From positions 124,001 through 188,000 of the forward strand of contig JNEN01001249.1 in assembly GCA_000697355.1 (NCBI GenBank): a stretch of DNA of 64,000 nt, written 5' to 3'. The DNA comes from Syncephalastrum monosporum B8922. Taxonomy: Eukaryota > Mucoromycota > Mucoromycetes > Mucorales > Syncephalastraceae. Numbering within the stretch: position 1 is the first letter of the stretch; every line of letters begins with the position of its first letter. Below the pieces are notes generated by a model. The model was given only the letters and a program-made list of their open reading frames with translations, did not search any database and had not been told where the DNA came from. Position numbers and translations under genes: made by a program. This document shows, piece by piece, positions 57,032 through 64,000 of the stretch.

Positions 57032-59602
57032 TCACAGTTTTGCCTCATTTGTGATATCCGTCATCTTTTCTTGCAAGGCGCGCGCCGCGAAAAATTGCAC
57101 GTCCTGATCCTGATCTTTGCTCAGTTTCTCCAGAGCCGGTTTGACCGTCGTGTCGATCGCCTCCTTCAAGCTGGGATCCCGTTCCAGAATGGGCCGCAAG
57201 GTTTCGAGCGATTTAGCCACGTTGAACCGAATATTGGGAATCGGGTCTTCCGATAAGCTTATTACGGTGGGCAGGAGAGTGTCTTTCATGTCTTGCGGAG
57301 GCATCACATCCGCGATCGTCTACCATCCAACAAAAAATGAATCGACCTGGCTTGCTTTTCCAGATATGCTTTACCGTCAATGCAAACAGCATAATCATGC
57401 GGTGCAGATAGCTCTCTTCGTGGACCATCGTGAGCACACGCGGAATGACCGTCTTTTTCGCCCAGGCCGGCCCAAAGACCTGCGTCAGGTTTTTCAGGTT
57501 GGCCGTGGCTGCCTCGCGGATGGCATACACTTTGTCATGAAGCCAAGATAGGCAAAGACCAAAGAGCTTCTCGTCAAAGATATCTTCGCCGAGCTGTTTG
57601 GCTACGAGCGGGATGTATTCAATCGTTTGAAGTCGCACGCGCCACTGCTTATTCTCCGAGAGTTCCAAGATGGCGGGCAGCAGCGACTGCGATAAAGAAT
57701 CGACACCCACCACTGGGACCTGACTGTCAATAACCCCCATTTTTCCGTTCCTTTGTTCGCGTTACCTTCGTTCACCGCATCCAGTTTTGAAATCACGTTG
57801 AGGCGCACCTCGGGAGACTCGTCGCGCAACAGTTGGAGGAATGCTGGTAGCAGATACTGAGGCGTCCTGGTACACAAAGGAAATGGGTACTCTCGATTAT
57901 TTTCGGTCAGTGTACTTACGCGTCTTGTCCGAGGATGGGTGCAAGCCCACTGATTTCTTTAGCGAGGGCTGCGCGGGCTTGCTCACTCTCGTCGGACACG
58001 AGGGATTGCACACATGGGAGTAGACTGTCTACCACCACCTGTCGGTCGACGAAGTGTGCATAGCCTTGAAGACATGTCATGTCAACATTCGCCATCCAGT
58101 ACTTCCTTTTCTTTTTCTTTTTTCTTTCTTTTTCATCTTGCTTTACCAGGGATCTGACTGGCCGCCGCGGCTCTGACCTCACCCTCGGGGTCCTGGGCCA
58201 GCTGGACAAAGAAGGGCGTGAAATGGTCGCGAACGACAGGGTTACCAAAAACCTCGGCGAGCTGCACATGCTCTGATGAGTCCCAGATTCCCCCACTCGA
58301 CCCGTTTTTTTTACTACTTTACCTCAACATATTTGGAAGCCAACATGTACTTGACGCGCCAGGACTTATCAGACGCGAGCTCCTTAAAGCTGGGCAGCAG
58401 CATCTCCGCCTTCTTCTCGGCGGGCATGGACTTGCCCAGGGCCACCATGATCTCGACTGTCAAGAGTCGCACCGAGTCCTGTTCGTCGACAGAAAGCTTT
58501 TTGAACATCGCCAACGCAAAGTCCAGACCCTCTTTCTGCTGCAAATGCGCTGGCATGTCCTGTTTCCATGGGTCAGACGGCACGTTCGGTGAGTGGTGAG
58601 GAGAGAGATATGCTTACAGTCAAGGCCTTTGCGGCGGCACGTCGCACCATGGGGCTGTGGTCGTCCACTAGTTGTGCAAAAAGACTAGAACAGGTGGGGA
58701 GCAGCAGATATAAGAGCATGTCATGCAATAGAAATGACGAGGCATTTGTATGTTGGATACTGTTTTCTTTTTCTTTTTTTTTTTTCGCTCAGAGCGCGCA
58801 CCTCTTCAATTCGTCCTGGACGTTCGCAGGGAGTTTGTCATAGACAAACGGATACAGACCCGCCGCAGACGTTCGGCTCGTATGCCATTCGCCGAGCGTG
58901 AGTCGTTTGAGCATAGGAATGCAATGTTCCTGGATCTGCTGAGGCGACAGCACAGATGCAATCCGACCAATGGAGTGGACGGACTATAGCCACGCAATAA
59001 GACAGCCCGAGTCAACGTCATAAGAATAAGTAAAAGCAGGTGACGGAAAGCTTTTTACCTGTTCCCGCACGGTGGCTTCCTCGACCGCGGCCAAGGTTTC
59101 GAGAGGCAGGAGCAGACAGGCGGCATAGCGAGCGCCGCCAACGCCCTCGCACAGTTGCCCGAGCTCTTCCGATAAGGCGAGCAGCACTTCATCCTCGTCG
59201 TCGACAAATTCTGCATATCAGGAACGAGGTACACGATACACAGATGAAAATGATATCAATATCGTCAACAGCGTAAATAGCGTAAAGGGGTTTGGTGCCT
59301 AGGTTATCTTCCTCTATCTTCCTCTGGCTCCCGTCCGATTTCCAGGGTCATCGTCACCACCATGAGCTCATACCTTGAACAAAAGGCACAAGTTCGTTTC
59401 TGGTTCTCTCTGGGCCGAGAGCTTGTGCAATGACAGTGAGATGTTTAATGGCATTCTGTCGGAATTGAACATCTTCGTGCTTCAGTTCATCAATAAGCAC
59501 TGCTGCTGAGTACTGGCCATCTTCGGCGTGCCGGCTGGGCGTGTCTTCGTCCATATAGACCGGGCCCGTGGCCGGTTGGTTGTCAACTTCCATGTCGCTC
59601 AT
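57032..59602 (-). CDS. TPD3: PP2A scaffold (A) subunit, HEAT repeats
   Basis: Structural subunit that joins the catalytic and regulatory subunits of protein phosphatase 2A. Ten exons (minus) are 59374-59602, 59059-59210, 58802-58983, 58618-58684, 58323-58559, 58147-58270, 57920-58064, 57766-57866, 57375-57712 and 57032-57319, giving 620 residues. This is about 30 more than the usual 590 because of an N-terminal extension rich in Asp/Glu. HEAT repeats run throughout; landmarks are [53 protein letters not shown] and [10 protein letters not shown]. Exon 4 is only 67 nt. Intron 1 (163 nt) is the longest in this gene. Confidence 0.95.
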
Positions 59603-60211
59603 GGCCAGATTCGGTTATCTTTCTGTTTATTGTAGTACTGAGGAAAGAAAATGGATTAGGGGGGATGAGGAGAGAGAGACACAGAGGAACTCAATACACA
59701 CTTTTGAAACTTTGGGGTTTGCGTCCGCCCTTGAAAGTGCGTAAACGTTTGCACAGCTTCCCCGCCCTCTCTCCCTGTGCGCTCCATACATGGCCTGTAC
59801 TGCATTTATATATTGTATTCGATAAGAAAACCATAAAAACGAACCTGCTTTCCTTCCTGTATACGCCGTCGTTTTTCTTCGGCCTACCGGACTGCATTGT
59901 ATAATACTCTGCGTGGGAACCCCAACAGTCAAGCATTGCGACAGTAACCACTCATGGTATTTTCTAAGAAGGCATATGCCCACCATGCACACACGCACAC
60001 ACCTCTCCCTTATTATGCACAGACACTGATTCGATGACCACCTCCCTCTTCACCACTTTTCGTATGTCCCGATTTTACTTCTCATACTAACTAGTCGTAG
60101 TTTGTCATCTGAACTCTTTCGTCAATAATACCATATATATCAAGGTACGAGTCGATTCGACACCAGGTCATGGTGGCGTAAACATGCGACGATGTAGCCG
60201 ATATCTTCTTC

Positions 60212-60623
60212 ATGCTAGACTTGCTTTCCCCGCACGCTCCAGCGAGTCAGTCCCTTTTCACCGAATCAGAGATTGGACGGCTGCAATGCACTCTATGCGT
60301 CTTTTTCGTGAGTACATACACGTCGAGTCCTGCTATAGATATGGAGATTGCAATACACGATCAGCAACATTATTTGTGGGTGTGTTGTATATGTCAATCG
60401 TTGCATCCAGAAGCGAATTCGGAATAAGGCACTCTTCTGCTATAGCTCCATCATCACCGCCTTGAGGCGTGAAGCGCGGCCTGTTTCAGACAATAAATCG
60501 ATCGGGCTCACGCGTCTCGAACGACTTGAAGACGAGGCAATGAAGGCGATTTCCCACCAGGACAATTCTGCACGGCTCTCATTGGTGCACGCGTCCGCAC
60601 AGAAACGCGACCTCGGCTCGTAA
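60212..60623 (+). CDS. Possible small spliced gene, unrecognised
   Basis: Low-confidence call. The last 60 codons (about 60443-60623) are open and charged, with R-L-E-R-L-E-D-E-A-M-K and a stop at 60621. Upstream, an ATG frame at 60212 contains C-T-L-C and W-V-C-C-I-C, a pattern like paired metal-binding cysteines, but stops at 60427. A donor at about 60310 (gtgagt) and an acceptor at about 60442 (gctatag) could join 5' sequence to the last exon, but no joined model starts with an ATG and stays open. I do not recognise the product and the exon structure is unresolved. Confidence 0.25.
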
Positions 60624-60744
60624 ACAAAGCTTATTCTGTCCGCACTTCTCCCACACAAAAGAAAACTAAAGCGATCGTCAGGCAAGCCGAACTACTCCAA
60701 TGCCGGGAAAACTAAAAGTTTCTTTTTTTCTGCTTTCTCGTGTA

Positions 60745-60752
60745 TAAATACT
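60745..60752 (+). promoter_or_regulatory. TATA box of transketolase gene
   Basis: TATAAATA about 82 bases before the start codon, followed by a C/T-rich leader. Confidence 0.65.
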
Positions 60753-60826
60753 CACCACACGTCCCGATACTCGTTCTTTTCACGCCTTCCTGCTTTTTTC
60801 TTTTTCTTGTCGCTTCGTTGCCTCCC

Positions 60827-63378
60827 ATGGTCCAGTCTCCCGATTTGCTTTCCATCAACACCATCCGCGTTCTGTCGGCGGATGTGACCAGTGGTAACAA
60901 GTCTGGTCATCCAGGTAAAGACAAATCAAAGTATAGAGATGGCTTTACTGACAACACGCGCGGGAGTACAGGTGGACCCATCGGCTGCGCACCCATGGCG
61001 CATGTTCTCTTCCACCGCTTTGTCAACTTCAACCCCAAGAACCCAGACTTCATCAATAAGGACCGTTTTGTTCTGTCGAACGGCCATGCGTGTGCACTTC
61101 AGTATGTCCTTTGGCATCTGTTAGGTTTCGATGTGTCTATGGACGATCTCAAGAACTTTCGTCAGCTGGGCAGCAAGTAAGTTCATTACGTCAAAACATA
61201 AAAGAAAAACAATAAACAGGAAGGAAACGGATCTGATCTAACCTCATACCGTATGTCTGCAGGTGCCCTGGTCACCCTGAGCGGACAGATACCCCAGGCC
61301 TCGATGTGACGACTGGCCCTCTCGGACAAGGTATGTTCCTGTGATATGCGCAAACTTTTCGCGTAAAGATAGGCTCACCGATTCGCAAGGTATCTCGAAT
61401 GCGGTGGGTCTTGCTGCTTCGGAGGCACATTTTGCAGCCAAGTTCAACAAGCCTGGCTACGAGATCTTTAATAACTACACTTATGTCATTCTCGGTGACG
61501 GCTGTTTGCAAGAAGGTGTGGCGGCTGAGGCTGTCTCCCTTGCAGGGTAGGTCGTCTTTATATTTTGTAAGATTGTGTCTAAACCTTGTCTATAGCCACT
61601 GGAAGCTGGGGAAGCTCATTTGCTTGTATGACGACAATGATGTGACCATTGATGGGCACAACGAAATCCAATTCACGGAGGACACCGTCAAGCGCTTCGA
61701 GGCCTATGGATGGCACGTATCCTACGTGGAGAAGGGTAACGAGGACGTGGAGGCCATCGCCAAAGCCATTGAAGAAGCCAAGGCTGTCACGGACAAGCCC
61801 TCGCTCATCAAGATCAAGACCACCATTGGTTACGGCTCTTTGATCCAAGACACGTCCAAGGCCCACGGCTCTCCTCTTGCAGGTAAACCCAGATCCGTTT
61901 GAAATGACAGCGTCTTTTGTGTGTGCGTGTGTCTGTGCGCGTGAGTAGGCTGACCTATCTCTTGTTCTGGTCTAGATGACGACGTCCGTCAGCTCAAGGA
62001 AAAGTTCGGATTCAACCCTGATCAGAAGTATCATGTGCCTGAGGAGGTAAATATCATGCTTCCAGCGAATAAGGGTACATGGTTTAAACGAATCCATGAC
62101 AGGTGTATGAGTTCTACCAAAGTCGCACAAAGCACGGCGAGGAATATGAGGCTGCCTGGAACGCGTTGTTCCAAAAATACGCGGCCGAGTATCCTGCCGA
62201 GGCAGCCGAGATCAAGCGTCGCTTCTCCAAGCAGCTGCCTGACAACTGGGAGCAGGTGTTGCCCCGCTTTACGCCAAGTGACCCTCCGCTCGCCACCCGC
62301 AAGTTCTCTGAAGTCGTCTTGAACGCTCTTGCATCCGCCATCCCTGACTTCACCAGTGGCTCTGCAGATCTGACTGGATCCACCTTGAACAGATGGAAAA
62401 CGGCTACCGATTTCCAACACGTAAGCCTGCAAATGAGGACGCTCTGTCTTGTATTTAACCATTCTTCTTTTCCATGTAGCCTTCGACAGGTTTGGGCGAC
62501 TATTCAGGTCAGTACTTCTCCTATGGTGTGCGTGAGCATGGTATGTTTGCCATCATGAACGGCATGGCCTGCTATGGTGGTATCATTCCCATCGGTGCCA
62601 CCTTCCTCAACTTTTTGACGTAAGTAGAAGTAGCCTACATTGTTACATTCGCTCACCCAACCCTGGTGAATGCAGATACGGCTGGGGCGCTGCGCGTCTG
62701 TCCGCTTTGAGCCATCTGCGTGTATTCTACGTAATGACCCACGACTCGATTGGTCTCGGCGAAGATGGTCCCACCCATCAGCCCATCGAGACCCTCCTCC
62801 TCACGCGCTCGACGCCCAACATGCTCACCTTCCGCCCGGCCGACGGCAACGAGGTCTCGGGTGCCTATATGTGTGCGCTCAAGGACACGTCCAAGCCCTC
62901 GATCTTCTCCCTGTCGCGCCAGCCTGTTCCTAATTTGGAAGGCTCATCGATCGAGAACGTCGCCAAGGGCGGCTACGTGTTGCAAGATAAGCCTGGATAC
63001 AAGGTCATCCTCGTCGGCACCGGCACGGAGACATCCATCGCTGTCGACGCGGCTCGACTGCTCGAATCCAAGGGCATTCCCGCCCGCGTCGTGTCCATGC
63101 CGTGCACGGAGCTGTATGATGCCCAGTCGGACGAGTACAAGCAGTCGGTCCTGACGCCAGGCGTGCCGGTCGTCTCCGTGGAGGCTCTCGGCGTGTACGG
63201 CTGGGAGCGTTACGCCCACGCTCATGTGGGCATGAAGGGCTTTGGTGCGTCTGCGCCAATCGGGGCCCTCTACAAGCACTTTAACATTACCCCCGAAGCC
63301 GTCGCCGATAAGGCTCAAGCTTCTCTGACCCACTTTGCAAAGGTCGGCTATGTTCCTCAGCTCGGCGTTGAAATTTGA
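60827..63378 (+). CDS. TKL1: Transketolase
   Basis: Thiamine-diphosphate enzyme of the pentose phosphate pathway that moves two-carbon units between sugar phosphates in the cytosol. Exons are 60827-60914, 60972-61176, 61263-61330, 61390-61546, 61596-61882, 61976-62046, 62103-62420, 62480-62619 and 62676-63378, giving 678 residues, the normal length. The N-terminal domain shows [33 protein letters not shown] and the cofactor motif [10 protein letters not shown] ... D-N-D-V-T-I-D-G. The second domain carries [18 protein letters not shown] and the transketolase signature [16 protein letters not shown]. All catalytic regions are present and the frame closes cleanly. Confidence 0.97.
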
Positions 63379-63823
63379 AGCGAACCCATTCCTTCAAACG
63401 CGCATGTCTGCGAAAACGTGCTCTCTCGCGTAGCTCACAGTTATCCTTTTGTCACAAGTATTACTCCATGCCTCCTGCTTTTTCTTTCATTTTTTTCTTG
63501 AACATAAAAAATTCTAAATCAACTGTCTGTGTAAGCATCCTGTCTCCTGGCGCCAATGAATATGAGGATTTCTTTTATCGTTAGAAAGTTTCTCTTTTCC
63601 CGCGGTCCAGATACAGGTCTGCAAGTGCTGCATGGTATTTTGGAAATGCAGAATCCGCGGAAAGCTGCGGCCAAGGCAAAACTGCACTGCAACGTGACGA
63701 GAAAAGAAAAGTGCCACCCTTGAGTTCGAATTGCAATCACCGTTTAAGGTATTCCACTTTGGAATTTTTTTTTACGTCTCAAGGGGTTCATGGCTATAAG
63801 TGTAGGCAAACGTAACGTCATAC
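63379..63823. other. Intergenic after transketolase
   Basis: Transketolase 3' region and a short upstream region of the edge frame. A TATAAG-like word lies near 63794. Nothing else was recognised. Confidence 0.45.
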
Positions 63824-64000
63824 ATGAGCGAAGGTGCTCAGCCTTATGCATACTCCACCAAGGCGCCATGGTACGGTAACGTTAGTGAGCGTGCTGAATG
63901 CAGGAGGCTGGTCGAGGCATCGCCGATGAGACTTTTATTTCCTTTTGCCGGCTGCTTGATGCAGGTGATATATTTGGAAGGATGTCCATTTTTATCCTTT
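63824..64000 (+). CDS. Possible gene start running off the right edge
   Basis: An ATG opens a frame with no stop to the end of the window (59 codons). It begins M-S-E-G-A-Q-P-Y-A-Y-S-T-K-A-P-W-Y-G. After the codon for Tyr a GGTAACG word could be a splice donor, so only the first 17 or so codons may be exon. The K-A-P-W-Y word also occurs in Slu7-type splicing factors, but this is too short to assign. It is partial and weakly supported. Confidence 0.3.
   Translation, partial: MSEGAQPYAYSTKAPWYGNVSERAECRRLVEASPMRLLFPFAGCLMQVIYLEGCPFLSF

Larger units (their letters stand above)
59603..60826. other. Intergenic with possible small unrecognised gene
   Basis: 1.2 kb between the divergent PP2A scaffold and transketolase genes. 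The first 580 bases show nothing. The stretch at about 60.2-60.62 kb contains protein-like frames described separately. Confidence 0.4.

Overview
This is a eukaryotic nuclear window. The gene set points to a filamentous fungus, most likely an early-diverging lineage such as Mucoromycota; the phylum is an inference from gene content and gene structure. Supporting signs are a chitin-synthase activator of the Skt5/Chs4 type with a CaaX box, a low-molecular-weight fungal-type thioredoxin reductase, F-box/leucine-rich proteins with Mucorales-like composition, dense genes with many 46-120 nt introns using gtaagt-like donors, and pyrimidine-rich leaders. Exon models below were built by reading splice sites and protein-family continuity by eye. 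All multi-exon models close in frame.

Layout. 1-6.2 kb is gene-poor and AT-rich, with one tRNA-Ala. 6.2-11.3 kb holds two tandem copper amine oxidases with identical intron positions. 11.5-13.9 kb (minus) encodes a large disordered protein with seven GW motifs. 15.8-17.0 kb is a broken relic of the C-terminal end of a SKI2-type RNA helicase. 17.0-22.7 kb carries a monoacylglycerol lipase (plus), the snoRNP assembly factor BCD1 (minus), a DUF202 membrane protein (plus) and a SelO protein AMPylase (minus). 22.9-26.5 kb has two F-box/LRR genes (minus). 26.5-29.9 kb is a second gene-poor gap.

29.9-37.0 kb (all plus) has the Skt5/Chs4-like Sel1-repeat protein, thioredoxin reductase, an unrecognised acidic membrane protein and the TFIIA large subunit. 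37.2-44.3 kb (all minus) has an AGFG-type ArfGAP, a WDR26/GID7 homologue and an acyl-CoA oxidase. 45.5-49.4 kb (plus) has a group II nucleoside-diphosphate-kinase domain fused to a very long low-complexity tail, then mitochondrial uL13. 50.2-51.9 kb is a third F-box/LRR gene (plus). 52.3-59.6 kb (minus) has a nucleotide-sugar transporter, MLH1 and the PP2A scaffold subunit. 60.8-63.4 kb (plus) is transketolase. A possible gene start runs off the right edge.

Most genes are ordinary housekeeping genes and no single operon-like system is evident. Two processes recur: peroxide chemistry (two amine oxidases, acyl-CoA oxidase, thioredoxin reductase) and SCF/CTLH-type ubiquitin ligase parts (three F-box proteins, one GID7). 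The most unusual items are the NDPK-tail fusion, the GW-repeat protein, the SKI2 pseudogene and the orphan acidic membrane protein.
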